Notes: a model not told the origin generated them from the letters alone. A stretch of 15,761 nucleotides of DNA from Atopobium sp. UBA6362 (GCA_002440065.1 DJRK01000111.1:15495-31255); one strand, 5' to 3'; positions 6,825-15,183 are shown, numbered from the stretch's first letter. Numbers and translations: made by a program.

Positions 6825-8296
6825 ACACGCTCGTCATAGACGTGGGCACCTCGAGCATGAGGGGCATCGTCTTTGATGATCGCGGCGAGCGAATTGCGCG
6901 CTCTCGATGCGAGTATCGGCCGACGTATGGGGATAACGGCGTCGCGGAGCAGCCTGCCGAATCGTTCCTCTTGGCACTTCGCTCAAATGTCGCCAATGTC
7001 GTTAAAGAGGCGACGGAGCGCGGTAGCTCCATTGACCTTCTCGCGGTCACTTCCCAGAGGTCGTCTATCACGGCGATCGACGAGAAGGGAGAGGCGCTAC
7101 TGCCCTTCATCATGTGGCAGGACGCACGCAACCAGTCGCTTGTTGAGCGACTGGCGGAGTCGAACGATGTCATCTTTGAACGCAGCGGAACCTTGGTAAA
7201 CACCGTGTTCTCCGGCGCAAAGATGGCTTGGATCGAGAGTGAGCTGCCCGACGTTGCGGCGCACGCGCGGAGATATGCGACCATTCCCGAGCTGCTTATC
7301 CACGAAGCATGTGGCGTCTGGGCGATCGACCAGACTTATGCGAGCCGGTCGAACCTCATGAACATCAGGAGGCTCGACTGGGACGACGAGCTTCTCGGTA
7401 TCTTTGGGGTGCCACGGGATAAGCTGAGCCCCATTTGCCGACCCGGAACCATGATTGGTTCGGTGACCCCTGAGTTCGCCGCGGCAACCGGCCTTGCGGC
7501 GGGAATCCCGGTCGTGAGCTCCGGTGGGGACCAGCAGTGCGGCTCTGTGGGGCAAGGCATCGTTGAGCCTGGAGAAGTCTCTGTAGTTTGCGGCACCGGT
7601 GCTTTTGTGCAGACGCTCGTTAAAGAGGTGCCGGACAACCTCGAGCCAGCGGTTATCTGCAATGCATCGAGCTTGGACGGTCTTTATACGTTTGAGGCGA
7701 GCGTCCCGACCTGCTGCTCCGCCTTTGACTGGTTCAGATGTGAGTTTTGCCCCGATCTGAGCTTCGAGCAAATCGGCGAAATCGTTGAGCAAAAGCATGG
7801 CCTGTGCGACCCGTTGGTCTTCTTGCCGTATTTCCAGGGCCGGGGAACCCCCAATTGGGATTCGGAGGCAAAGGCCGCGGTGTGCGGCATCACTTTATCA
7901 ACCAGTCGAGGCGACCTGCTCTACTCGCTTCTTGCCGGGGTATTTGCCGAGGTGGGGGAGAACCTGGACAATCTCTCGCGGTATGTGGGGATTGATAAGG
8001 GAGTTATTAGCGGCGGCCTTACGCAGACCTCCTCTATAAACCAGCTGCAGGCCGATATGTACGGAATACCTCTTTCCTGCTCGAACGACCCGGAGTCGAC
8101 AGCGCTAGGCGCCCTGGTCGTTGCCCTGGCGGGTCAGGGTATCGCTGACCCCAAGGAGACGCTTGCGCTCTTCTCTTCTACAGACGGCGAAACGGTCTAT
8201 CAGCCCAATCGAGAGAAGCATGCGGCACTCCAGGGGCTCAAGCTGAGAAACAACGAACTATATCGGTCCCTCAAGACGGCGCGAACGAATAAGTAG
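6821..8296 (+). CDS. FGGY-family carbohydrate kinase, glycerol-kinase-like, substrate unknown
   Basis: FGGY kinases transfer phosphate from ATP to a polyol or keto-sugar. The 491 residues carry the N-terminal phosphate loop VIDVGTSSMRGIVFD, GGDQQCGSVGQG with probable catalytic Asp237, GTGAF, and the adenosine motif ISGGLTQTSSINQLQADMYG. Blocks TSQRSS (77-82), MWQDAR and VFSGAKMAWI (129-138) line up from memory with E. coli GlpK. Of the glycerol-binding residues, Arg80 (Arg83) and Asp237 (Asp245) are kept, but Glu84 becomes Ser81 and Tyr135 becomes Val129. The substrate is therefore probably not plain glycerol. As last gene of the PTS operon it may phosphorylate the second moiety released by the GH1 enzyme. 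It starts inside the EIIA stop (ATGA) and ends with TAG 8294-8296. No T-tailed terminator follows. Confidence 0.9.
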   Translation: MNTLVIDVGTSSMRGIVFDDRGERIARSRCEYRPTYGDNGVAEQPAESFLLALRSNVANVVKEATERGSSIDLLAVTSQRSSITAIDEKGEALLPFIMWQDARNQSLVERLAESNDVIFERSGTLVNTVFSGAKMAWIESELPDVAAHARRYATIPELLIHEACGVWAIDQTYASRSNLMNIRRLDWDDELLGIFGVPRDKLSPICRPGTMIGSVTPEFAAATGLAAGIPVVSSGGDQQCGSVGQGIVEPGEVSVVCGTGAFVQTLVKEVPDNLEPAVICNASSLDGLYTFEASVPTCCSAFDWFRCEFCPDLSFEQIGEIVEQKHGLCDPLVFLPYFQGRGTPNWDSEAKAAVCGITLSTSRGDLLYSLLAGVFAEVGENLDNLSRYVGIDKGVISGGLTQTSSINQLQADMYGIPLSCSNDPESTALGALVVALAGQGIADPKETLALFSSTDGETVYQPNREKHAALQGLKLRNNELYRSLKTARTNK

Positions 8297-8330
8297 CGCG
8301 CTGTGAGGCTGCTCCGGCAACAGAAGCCAC

Positions 8331-8397
8331 GGATGCATGCCGTTTACGTGTTTCCAGGTCGATTTGAGGCCCCAAAAGACGTAAACGGTATGCATCT
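8331..8397. repeat. 67-base palindromic repeat, right copy
   Basis: The arm GATGCATGCCGTTTACGT (8332-8349) pairs with 8379-8396, with one G-T wobble in 18 positions. It is the same length as the left copy at 2166-2232. Compared with that copy, the pair T-A at repeat positions 10/58 becomes C-G and the pair C-G at 19/49 becomes T-A. The hairpin or palindrome has therefore been kept while the sequence changed. It begins 34 bases after the kinase stop codon and is the only strong structure there. Confidence 0.85.
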
Positions 8398-8514
8398 GCC
8401 TGGTTTTCATCCGCCCAACCGCGTTTCCGCGCGCACCAAGTCGTAGAGTAGATACGCCCGGGTGAGCGGTATAAGGACCCGCAGGTAGATGCCCCAAGAA
8501 AAACTATATAGAGA

Positions 8515-8555
8515 TTGTGAAGCAGCCTGTCTGCATGTATAGTAGACAGGCTGCT
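8515..8555 (+). promoter_or_regulatory. Candidate rplC promoter inside a 12-bp inverted repeat
   Basis: TTGTGA (8515-8520) and TATAGT (8538-8543) match the -35 and -10 consensus in four and five positions, with the ideal 17-base spacing. The perfect inverted repeat AGCAGCCTGTCT (8521-8532) and AGACAGGCTGCT (8544-8555) brackets the -10 box. Read as DNA it could be an operator. If transcription starts earlier (for example from TATATA near 8505), it would be a 12-bp hairpin in the leader RNA. Confidence 0.5.
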
Positions 8556-8597
8556 GAATTGCGGGTGTACGCTGTCTCGCGACAAAGCAGCAGGTAA

Positions 8598-8659
8598 AGG
8601 ACGTGGTCCTCTGGGGTCGAGGCAAAGGGTGCCTCACATTGTCCCACGACCACCGAAGG
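8598..8659 (+). promoter_or_regulatory. Structured leader before rplC, candidate ribosomal-protein autoregulatory site
   Basis: An extended fold can be drawn: GTGGTC (8603-8608) with GACCAC (8648-8653), TGGG (8612-8615) with CCCA (8643-8646), and GAGGCA (8619-8624) with TGCCTC (8630-8635) around the loop AAGGG. It ends two bases before GAAGG at 8655-8659, a likely Shine-Dalgarno for rplC. An alternative small stem AGGAC/GTCCT (8598-8610) competes with the outer helix. In E. coli, L4 controls the S10 operon through its leader. An equivalent role here is inference. Confidence 0.45.
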
Positions 8660-8665
8660 TAAGGA

Positions 8666-9292
8666 ATGAGCATGGTCAGCACGATCCTTGGCCGCAAGCT
8701 CGGTATGACGCAGGTGTGGGATGAGAACGACAACGTCGTCCCCGTCACCGTCATCCAGGCCGGCCCCTGCACCGTCTCGCAGGTGAAGACGAAGGCGACC
8801 GACGGCTACGACGCCGTCCAGATCGGCTTCGGAGACATCTCCGCCAAGCACGTCAACAAGCCCATGGCTGGTCACTTCGCCAAGGCCGGCGTCGAGCCGA
8901 TGCGCTTCCTCCGCGAGGTTCGCGTCGAGAACGGCGAGGAGCACAAGTGCGGCGACGTCGTCACCGTCGCTGATTTCGCCGACGTCAAGACCGTCGACGT
9001 CACCGGCACCTCCAAGGGCAAGGGCTTCCAGGGCACCATCAAGCGCTGGAACTTCTCCCGCGGCCCCATGACCCACGGCTGCCGCAACCAGCGCAAGCCG
9101 GGTTCCATCGGTCAGTGCGCCTATCCCGCCCGCGTCCGCAAGGGCCTGCACATGTACGGCCACATGGGCAACGAGCGCGTCACCGTCCGCAACCTCAAGC
9201 TCGTTCGCGTCGACGCTGAGCAGAACCTCATGCTCGTCAAGGGCGCTGTCCCCGGCGGCAAGAACGGCCTCGTCCAGGTCCGCATGGCCTAA
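8666..9292 (+). CDS. rplC: 50S ribosomal protein L3
   Basis: L3 is an early-assembling 23S rRNA-binding protein near the peptidyl transferase centre. The 208-residue product has the family opening [14 protein letters not shown] and the conserved loop [16 protein letters not shown] followed by [15 protein letters not shown], which reaches into the ribosome core. Two starts are close: ATG 8666 (after GAAGG 8655-8659) and ATG 8672 (after AAGGA 8661-8665), the latter giving [11 protein letters not shown]. Either is possible and the longer is listed. It is the first gene of this ribosomal block and has its own candidate promoter and leader, because rpsJ lies far upstream behind a terminator. Confidence 0.97.
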   Translation: MSMVSTILGRKLGMTQVWDENDNVVPVTVIQAGPCTVSQVKTKATDGYDAVQIGFGDISAKHVNKPMAGHFAKAGVEPMRFLREVRVENGEEHKCGDVVTVADFADVKTVDVTGTSKGKGFQGTIKRWNFSRGPMTHGCRNQRKPGSIGQCAYPARVRKGLHMYGHMGNERVTVRNLKLVRVDAEQNLMLVKGAVPGGKNGLVQVRMA

Positions 9293-9335
9293 GGGCCCCA
9301 AGAAAGCAAACCTTTAGGTCTACAAGGAGGACACA

Positions 9336-9962
9336 ATGTCCAAGATTTCTGTGAAGAACGTCGAGGGGGCTGAGGTCGAGCAGACCGAGCTCGCCGACGG
9401 CGTTTACGGCATCGAGCCGAACATCCCCGTTATGCATCAGGTCGTGACCTGCCAGGATTCCTGCATGCGTCAGGGCACCCACTCCGTGAAGAACCGCCAC
9501 GACGTCTCCGGCGGCGGCCGCAAGCCCTACCGCCAGAAGGGCACCGGCCGTGCTCGCCAGGGCTCCATCCGCGCTGCCCAGTGGCGCGGCGGCGGCGTCG
9601 TCTTTGGACCGACCCCGCGTTCCCACGCCAAGAAGGTCAACAACAAGATGGTCAAGCTCGCCATGCGCTCCGCGCTCTCCGGCAAGCTTGCCGACGGCGA
9701 GCTCTACGTGGTCGACGCCCTCAACTTCGAGGCTCCCTCCACCAAGCAGGCCAAGGCCGTCCTCAACGCCCTCGGCATCTGCGACCGCCGCGTGACCGTT
9801 GTCGTCGACGACGAGAACGTCAACGCCTACCTCTCCTTCCGTAACCTCGCCAACGTCACCATCATCGCTGACGTCGAGGCCACGACCCGTCTCCTCGTCG
9901 ACAACAAGGCTCTTGTCCTGACCGCCGACGTGGCCAAGAAGTTCGGGGAGGTGCTCGCATAA
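9336..9962 (+). CDS. rplD: 50S ribosomal protein L4
   Basis: L4 binds 23S rRNA, and its long loop lines the peptide exit tunnel. In E. coli it also represses the S10 operon. The 208-residue product is a usual length. The tunnel loop is clear at about residues 46-90, with [36 protein letters not shown] and VFGPTPR. AAGGAGG just before ATG 9336 sets the start. Its TAA shares a base with the rplW start (TAATG at 9960-9964), so the two are coupled. Confidence 0.98.
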   Translation: MSKISVKNVEGAEVEQTELADGVYGIEPNIPVMHQVVTCQDSCMRQGTHSVKNRHDVSGGGRKPYRQKGTGRARQGSIRAAQWRGGGVVFGPTPRSHAKKVNNKMVKLAMRSALSGKLADGELYVVDALNFEAPSTKQAKAVLNALGICDRRVTVVVDDENVNAYLSFRNLANVTIIADVEATTRLLVDNKALVLTADVAKKFGEVLA

Positions 9963-10261
9963 TGAACTCCGTCTACAACGTCATCGTCCGCCCGATCGTC
10001 TCTGAGCGTTCCTACGACCTCATGGAGCAGGGCAAGTACACCTTCGAGGTTGCCAAGGACGCCAACAAGGCCGAGATCAAGGACGCTGTTGAGAAGATCT
10101 TCAACGTGCACGTGGTCAAGGTCAACACCATGAACGTCCGCGGCAAGGAGAAGCGCGTCCGCTACCAGTCCGGTATGACCCGCTCCTGGAAGAAGGCCGT
10201 CGTCACCGTCGCCGAGGGTGAGTCGATCGAGGTCTTCGCTACGCAGGCCGCTGCCGAGTAG
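9962..10261 (+). CDS. rplW: 50S ribosomal protein L23
   Basis: L23 sits at the exit of the peptide tunnel and is the docking site for trigger factor and signal recognition particle. The 99-residue product has the family start VIVRPIVSERSYDLMEQGKY and the core TFEVAKDANKAEIKDAVEKIF followed by VKVNTMNVRGKEKR. Translation begins in the TAATG overlap with rplD. Unusually for this operon, 143 bases separate its stop from the rplB start, and the gap holds a hairpin. Confidence 0.97.
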   Translation: MNSVYNVIVRPIVSERSYDLMEQGKYTFEVAKDANKAEIKDAVEKIFNVHVVKVNTMNVRGKEKRVRYQSGMTRSWKKAVVTVAEGESIEVFATQAAAE

Positions 10262-10275
10262 CACTTCGCTTTTCT

Positions 10276-10300
10276 GCCCGAGCCCCCTCGGGGGCCGGGC
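10276..10300 (+). terminator. Hairpin between rplW and rplB, possible attenuator
   Basis: GCCCG (10276-10280), one bulged A, then GCCCC (10282-10286) pairs with GGGGC (10291-10295) and CGGGC (10296-10300) around the loop CTCG. That gives ten G-C pairs. Only TTCT follows, so termination would be partial at best. It lies inside what is normally a continuous operon and may set the ratio of L3/L4/L23 to downstream proteins or mark an RNA processing site. Confidence 0.5.
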
Positions 10301-10404
10301 TTCTATGCCGCGTGTGATGGATACGCGCGGTACCGTGGTAATCCGGTGTCGAGTCGCCAATCCCTGAGCGGCCCGGCCAACGGACAAAGAAGGGAATGAA
10401 CCAA

Positions 10405-11241
<837 letters not shown>

Positions 11242-11268
11242 TCACACGAGTAGTAGGAGAAAGAAAGC

Positions 11269-11529
11269 ATGAGCAGAAGTCTCAAGAAGGGCCCGTTCGT
11301 GGAGACTCGCCTCCTCGCGCGTGTCACCGCTCAGAACGAGGCAGGCACCAAGGACGTCATCAAGACCTGGTCCCGCTCTTCCACGATCTACCCCGAGATG
11401 GTCGGCCACACCATCGCCGTCCACGATGGCCGCAAGCACGTCCCGGTGTACGTCACCGAGTCCATGGTCGGCCACAAGCTGGGCGAGTTCGCCCCGACCC
11501 GCACCTTCCGCGGTCACAAGGCAAAGTAG
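11269..11529 (+). CDS. rpsS: 30S ribosomal protein S19
   Basis: S19 binds the head of the small subunit with S13 and approaches the A-site tRNA. The 86-residue product begins [16 protein letters not shown] and contains [20 protein letters not shown] and the C-terminal [13 protein letters not shown], all diagnostic. AGGAGA (11255-11260) precedes ATG 11269. The gene lies 27 bases after rplB and 15 before rplV, in the standard order. Confidence 0.98.
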   Translation: MSRSLKKGPFVETRLLARVTAQNEAGTKDVIKTWSRSSTIYPEMVGHTIAVHDGRKHVPVYVTESMVGHKLGEFAPTRTFRGHKAK

Positions 11530-11544
11530 GGGGTTAAGTAGTAA

Positions 11545-11910
11545 ATGGCAAACAACACCACCGATACCGTGGAGGTTCGCGCTACCGCCAAGTACGTGCG
11601 CGTCGCTCCCCGCAAGTCCCGCATGGTCGTCGATATGATCCGCAACCTTCCGGTTGCCAAGGCTCTCGAGGTCCTGCAGTTCAGCACCCGGGCGGCCGCC
11701 GAGCCCGTCTCCAAGGTCCTGCGCTCCGCCATCGCCAACGCGCAGAACAACAACGGCCTGCGCGCCCAGGATCTCTATGTGAAGCTCGCCTACGTCGACG
11801 AGGGCCCCACGCTCAAGCGCATCCGTCCTCGCGCCAAGGGCTCCGCTTCCCGCATCAACAAGCGCATGAGCCACATCACCATCGTCGTCGCTCCTCGAAA
11901 GGAGGCGTAG
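11545..11910 (+). CDS. rplV: 50S ribosomal protein L22
   Basis: L22 binds all domains of 23S rRNA, and its beta-hairpin lines the exit tunnel at the macrolide site. The 121-residue product has the family core [19 protein letters not shown], the segment SAIANAQNN and the hairpin region [21 protein letters not shown], ending [11 protein letters not shown]. The start ATG 11545 is preceded by AGGGGG overlapping the rpsS stop codon. Seven bases separate its stop from rpsC. Confidence 0.98.
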   Translation: MANNTTDTVEVRATAKYVRVAPRKSRMVVDMIRNLPVAKALEVLQFSTRAAAEPVSKVLRSAIANAQNNNGLRAQDLYVKLAYVDEGPTLKRIRPRAKGSASRINKRMSHITIVVAPRKEA

Positions 11911-11917
11911 GGAAAGC

Positions 11918-12627
<710 letters not shown>

Positions 12628-12628
<1 letters not shown>

Positions 12629-13059
12629 TGCTCGCTCCTAAGCGCGTACTCCACCGTAAGGTTCAGCGCGGCTCCATGAAGGGCCACGCCAAGGGCAACA
12701 CCGAGCTGCACTTTGGTACTTATGGTCTCCAGGCTCTCGAGGCCCACTGGATCACCAACCGCCAGATCGAGGCTGCTCGTATCGCCATGACCCGTTGCAT
12801 GAAGCGTGGCGGCCGCGTCTGGATCACCATCTTCCCGGACAAGCCCATCACCAAGAAGCCGGCAGAGACCCGCATGGGTTCCGGTAAGGGCAACCCGGAG
12901 GAGTGGGTGGCCGTTGTCAAGCCCGACCGCATCATGTTCGAGCTCGACGGCGTCGACGACGAGACCGCACGCGAGGCCCTTCGCCTTGCCCAGCACAAGC
13001 TGCCCATCAAGACCAAGATTGTCACCCGCACCGTGCAGCAGGACGGGGAGGAAGCCTAA
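12628..13059 (+). CDS. rplP: 50S ribosomal protein L16
   Basis: L16 helps position A-site tRNA and organises the central part of the 50S subunit late in assembly. The 143-residue product starts [15 protein letters not shown] and includes [40 protein letters not shown] and [13 protein letters not shown], matching the family throughout. The start lies in the TAATG junction with rpsC, with GAGGAGGG upstream at 12613-12620. Its own TAA overlaps the rpmC ATG by one base (13057-13061), so rpsC-rplP-rpmC form a tightly coupled set. Confidence 0.98.
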
Positions 13060-13274
13060 TGAAGTACAAGGACATCAAGGAGCTCACCGACGAGGAGCTC
13101 GCAAAGAAGCTGGAGGAGATGCGCGCTGAGCTCTTCAACCTCCGCTTCCAGATGGCCACGAGCCAGCTCGACAACACCGCTCGCGTCAAGAACGTGAAGA
13201 AGGACATCGCTCGCGTCCTCACCGAGCAGCGTGCCCGTGAGATCGCGGCGGAGAAGTCCGCCGACCAGCAGTAG
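13059..13274 (+). CDS. rpmC: 50S ribosomal protein L29
   Basis: L29 lies next to L23 at the tunnel exit. The 71-residue product is [20 protein letters not shown] followed by MRAELFNLRFQMATSQL and NVKKDIARVLTEQRAREIA, the classic helical hairpin of this family. The frame is open for 52 codons upstream, but ATG 13059 is right: it gives the family N-terminus, sits in a TAATG overlap with rplP and has GGGGAGGA just upstream. It ends with TAG 13272-13274, 19 bases before rpsQ. Confidence 0.96.
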   Translation: MKYKDIKELTDEELAKKLEEMRAELFNLRFQMATSQLDNTARVKNVKKDIARVLTEQRAREIAAEKSADQQ

Positions 13275-13293
13275 ATTGCTAGAGAGGTAAGAC

Positions 13294-13560
13294 ATGGCTG
13301 AGACCGAAACCAGGAACGCCCGTAAGGTTCGTACCGGCGTTGTCGTCTCCATCTCCGGCAACAAGTCCGTGACGGTGAAGATCGACTACCGTAAGCACCA
13401 CCCCAAGTACGGCAAGATGATTACCATCTCCAAGAAGCTCCACGTCCACGACGAGAACAACGAGTGCGGCCTGGGCGACAAGGTCACCGTTATGGAGACC
13501 CGTCCCCTGTCCAAGACCAAGCGTTGGCGCCTCGTCGAGATCAACGAGCGCGCAAAGTAA
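13294..13560 (+). CDS. rpsQ: 30S ribosomal protein S17
   Basis: S17 is a primary 16S rRNA-binding protein of the 30S body with an OB fold. The 88-residue product contains RKVRTGVVVSISGNKSVTVK, the KHHPKYGKMITISKKLHVHDE segment split here as KHHPKYGKMI and KKLHVHDE, and ETRPLSKTKRWRLVEI. Start ATG 13294 follows GAGAGG. An 84-base gap with a hairpin separates it from rplN. Confidence 0.97.
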   Translation: MAETETRNARKVRTGVVVSISGNKSVTVKIDYRKHHPKYGKMITISKKLHVHDENNECGLGDKVTVMETRPLSKTKRWRLVEINERAK

Positions 13561-13578
13561 GTCATTTTGCAAACCCCG

Positions 13579-13620
13579 CCTTCCCATGTGCGCCGCACGT
13601 CTGGGCGCACCTCTGGGAGG
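13579..13620 (+). other. Hairpin in the rpsQ-rplN gap
   Basis: TCCCA (13582-13586) with TGGGA (13614-13618), flanked by CC/GG beyond one bulged base, encloses GTGCGCC (13588-13594) with GGCGCAC (13604-13610) around a 9-base loop. There is no T-run. rplN's ribosome binding site GGAGGA (13631-13636) follows 10 bases later. The gap corresponds to the S10/spc operon boundary in E. coli, so a processing or regulatory role is possible but not shown. Confidence 0.5.
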
Positions 13621-13644
13621 GCATAGGTTCGGAGGAACCCCAAC

Positions 13645-14013
13645 ATGATTCAGATGGAGACCATGCTCGCCGTCGCCGACAACTCCGGCGCCAAGCGAGT
13701 CAAGTGCATCAAGGTCCTTGGTGGCTCCAAGCGTCGTTACGCCGGCCTTGCCGACGTCATCATCGGCGCCGTTCAGGAGGCCACCCCGGGTGGCTCGGTG
13801 AAGAAGGGCGACATCGTTCGCTGCGTCATCGTGCGCACCAAGAAGGAGAACCGTCGCAAGGACGGCAGCTATATCAAGTTCGACCAGAACGCCTGCGTGC
13901 TGGTGAACAAGGACGGCGAGCCCAAGGGCACCCGTATCTTCGGACCCGTCGCTCGTGAGCTGCGCGATCACAAGTACATGAAGATCGTCTCGCTCGCGCC
14001 TGAGACGCTCTAA
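13645..14013 (+). CDS. rplN: 50S ribosomal protein L14
   Basis: L14 binds 23S rRNA at the subunit interface, forms a bridge to 16S rRNA and is the docking site of the silencing factor RsfS. The 122-residue product has the exact usual length, beginning [19 protein letters not shown] and containing [38 protein letters not shown] and the conserved end [19 protein letters not shown] at 13631-13636 precedes ATG 13645. Its stop overlaps the ribosome binding site of rplX. Confidence 0.98.
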   Translation: MIQMETMLAVADNSGAKRVKCIKVLGGSKRRYAGLADVIIGAVQEATPGGSVKKGDIVRCVIVRTKKENRRKDGSYIKFDQNACVLVNKDGEPKGTRIFGPVARELRDHKYMKIVSLAPETL

Positions 14014-14026
14014 GGAGGTAATTAGC

Positions 14027-14353
14027 GTGGCTAAGATGTCTGTGAAGAAGGGCGACCTCGTTGAGGTCATCGCCGGCAAGGACAAGGGCAAGCAGGGCCA
14101 CGTCCTGCGCGCCTTCCCCTCCGAGGGCAAGGTCGTCGTCGAGGGCGTCGCCGTCGTGAAGAAGGCCCAGCGCCCGACCGCTGCCAACCAGCAGGGCGGC
14201 TTCGTCGAGAAGGAGGCCAAGATTCAGGTCTCCAACGTGATGCTCGTCTGCCCCACCTGCAACAAGCCGACCCGCGTTGGTCACAAGCAGGGCGAGCTCG
14301 ACGGCAAGAAGACCGCCGTCCGCGTCTGCAAGAAGTGCGGCGCCGAGTTCTAA
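14027..14353 (+). CDS. rplX: 50S ribosomal protein L24, zinc-ribbon type
   Basis: L24 is one of the assembly-initiating proteins that bind the 5' part of 23S rRNA. The 108-residue product has the KOW motif near its start ([20 protein letters not shown]) and [16 protein letters not shown]. It ends with CKKCGAEF, so two CxxC pairs could hold a zinc ion. Start is GTG 14027, with TAAGGAGGT at 14011-14019 as ribosome binding site, and the N-terminus [10 protein letters not shown] fits the family. A strong terminator follows within 25 bases of the stop, although rplE normally comes next in the same transcript. Confidence 0.97.
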   Translation: MAKMSVKKGDLVEVIAGKDKGKQGHVLRAFPSEGKVVVEGVAVVKKAQRPTAANQQGGFVEKEAKIQVSNVMLVCPTCNKPTRVGHKQGELDGKKTAVRVCKKCGAEF

Positions 14354-14376
14354 TCACTCGCTCAAGTGTTTTGATG

Positions 14377-14414
14377 CCCCCGAGTTCCTTAATGAGGAAC
14401 TCGGGGGTTTCTTT
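14377..14414 (+). terminator. Rho-independent terminator between rplX and rplE
   Basis: A perfect 13-bp stem, CCCCCGAGTTCCT (14377-14389) and AGGAACTCGGGGG (14395-14407), closes the 5-base loop TAATG and is followed by TTTCTTT. It is as convincing as the one after rpsJ. It implies that rplE and the genes after it need their own promoter. Confidence 0.92.
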
Positions 14415-14622
14415 GCGTCACAGGGTATTTGTGTGGGAAGGATGACGCGCTATTCTCGGCTGCGCTACGTGCGGCTTTGGCGTATTATGAACAGTCGCGT
14501 GCGTAGACGGGTGCATTCTGTCTCGGGCGCAAGACATATAAGGCTCCCTTAGGCCGGCCGCCCGAGGGAGGCGCGAGGCTCCAACGCCCCGTGCTTAAAA
14601 CCCCATGATTTAAGGAGTGAAA
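14415..14622 (+). promoter_or_regulatory. Promoter and structured leader region of the rplE unit
   Basis: These 208 bases have no gene. Candidate -10 boxes are TATTAT (14483-14488) and TATAAG (14537-14542), and neither has a clear -35 box at the right distance. Downstream of them a G+C-rich fold is possible: CTCCCT (14544-14549) with AGGGAG (14565-14570) around a region containing the palindrome GGCCGGCC. AAGGAG at 14612-14616 is the rplE ribosome binding site. In E. coli the spc operon is controlled by S8 binding at the start of rplE. Whether this leader does the same is unknown. Confidence 0.4.
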
Positions 14623-15183
14623 ATGGCTGACGAGAAGTACACCCCCCGTCTCAAGGAGCAGTATTTCGCCACCGTGCGTGACGAGCTCCAGAAGCAGTTC
14701 AACTACAAGAACGTCATGATGATCCCGAAGATCGAGAAGATCGTCGTGAACATGGGCGTTGGCGAGGCCGCCACCGATGCCAAGGCCATCGACGGCGCCG
14801 TCGCCGACCTGCGCGCCATCACCGGCCAGCAGCCGCTGATCACCAAGGCCCGCAAGTCCATCGCTACCTTCCACCTCCGTGCCGGCATGCCGATCGGCGC
14901 CAAGGTCACCCTGCGCGGCGACCGTATGTGGGAGTTCCTGGACCGCCTGATCGCCGTTGCGATCCCGCGCATCCGCGACTTCCGCGGCATCTCCCCCAAG
15001 TCCTTCGACGGCCGCGGCAACTTCTCCATGGGCGTCACCGAGCAGCTCATCTTCCCCGAGATTGAGTTCGACAAGATCGACCGCACCCGCGGCATGGACA
15101 TCACCATCGTGACCACCGCCCAGACCGACGAGGAGGGCAAGGCGCTTCTCGACGCCTTCCACTTCCCGTTCAAGAAGGCGTAA
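14623..15183 (+). CDS. rplE: 50S ribosomal protein L5
   Basis: L5 binds 5S rRNA and contacts P-site tRNA in the central protuberance. The 186-residue product (family about 180) includes [58 protein letters not shown] and the end [19 protein letters not shown]. An upstream in-frame GTG at 14617 directly abuts the AAGGAG ribosome binding site, so ATG 14623 with six-base spacing is the likely start, giving [14 protein letters not shown]. It is the first gene after the rplX terminator and is followed by rpsZ and rpsH in the standard order. Confidence 0.97.
   Translation: MADEKYTPRLKEQYFATVRDELQKQFNYKNVMMIPKIEKIVVNMGVGEAATDAKAIDGAVADLRAITGQQPLITKARKSIATFHLRAGMPIGAKVTLRGDRMWEFLDRLIAVAIPRIRDFRGISPKSFDGRGNFSMGVTEQLIFPEIEFDKIDRTRGMDITIVTTAQTDEEGKALLDAFHFPFKKA

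Larger units (their letters stand above)
8297..8665. other. Intergenic region kinase to rplC
   Basis: These 369 bases contain the right copy of the 67-base palindromic repeat (8331-8397), about 115 bases without a recognisable feature, a candidate promoter surrounded by a 12-base inverted repeat (8515-8555), and a structured leader ending at the rplC ribosome binding site (8598-8659). No protein-coding gene is supported, and short frames on the minus strand here run into rplC antisense. Confidence 0.8.

Noticed and set aside
2148..8665. Insertion sequence or phage origin of the inserted block
   Set aside because: No transposase, integrase, tRNA attachment site or clear target-site duplication was found. 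Only the palindromic repeats mark the borders.
8504..9301. 265-codon minus-strand open frame opposite rplC
   Set aside because: The translation is rich in A, D, G, L and V, as expected from antisense of a high-G+C gene with C-ending codons. It shows no domain and rplC is certain.
13279..14220. 313-codon minus-strand open frame across rpsQ, rplN and rplX
   Set aside because: It crosses three certain ribosomal genes and their gaps. It is an antisense artefact of high G+C.
14277..14552. 91-codon plus-strand frame running from the end of rplX through the terminator
   Set aside because: It overlaps rplX out of frame and passes through a strong terminator hairpin. There is no ribosome binding site and no family resemblance.
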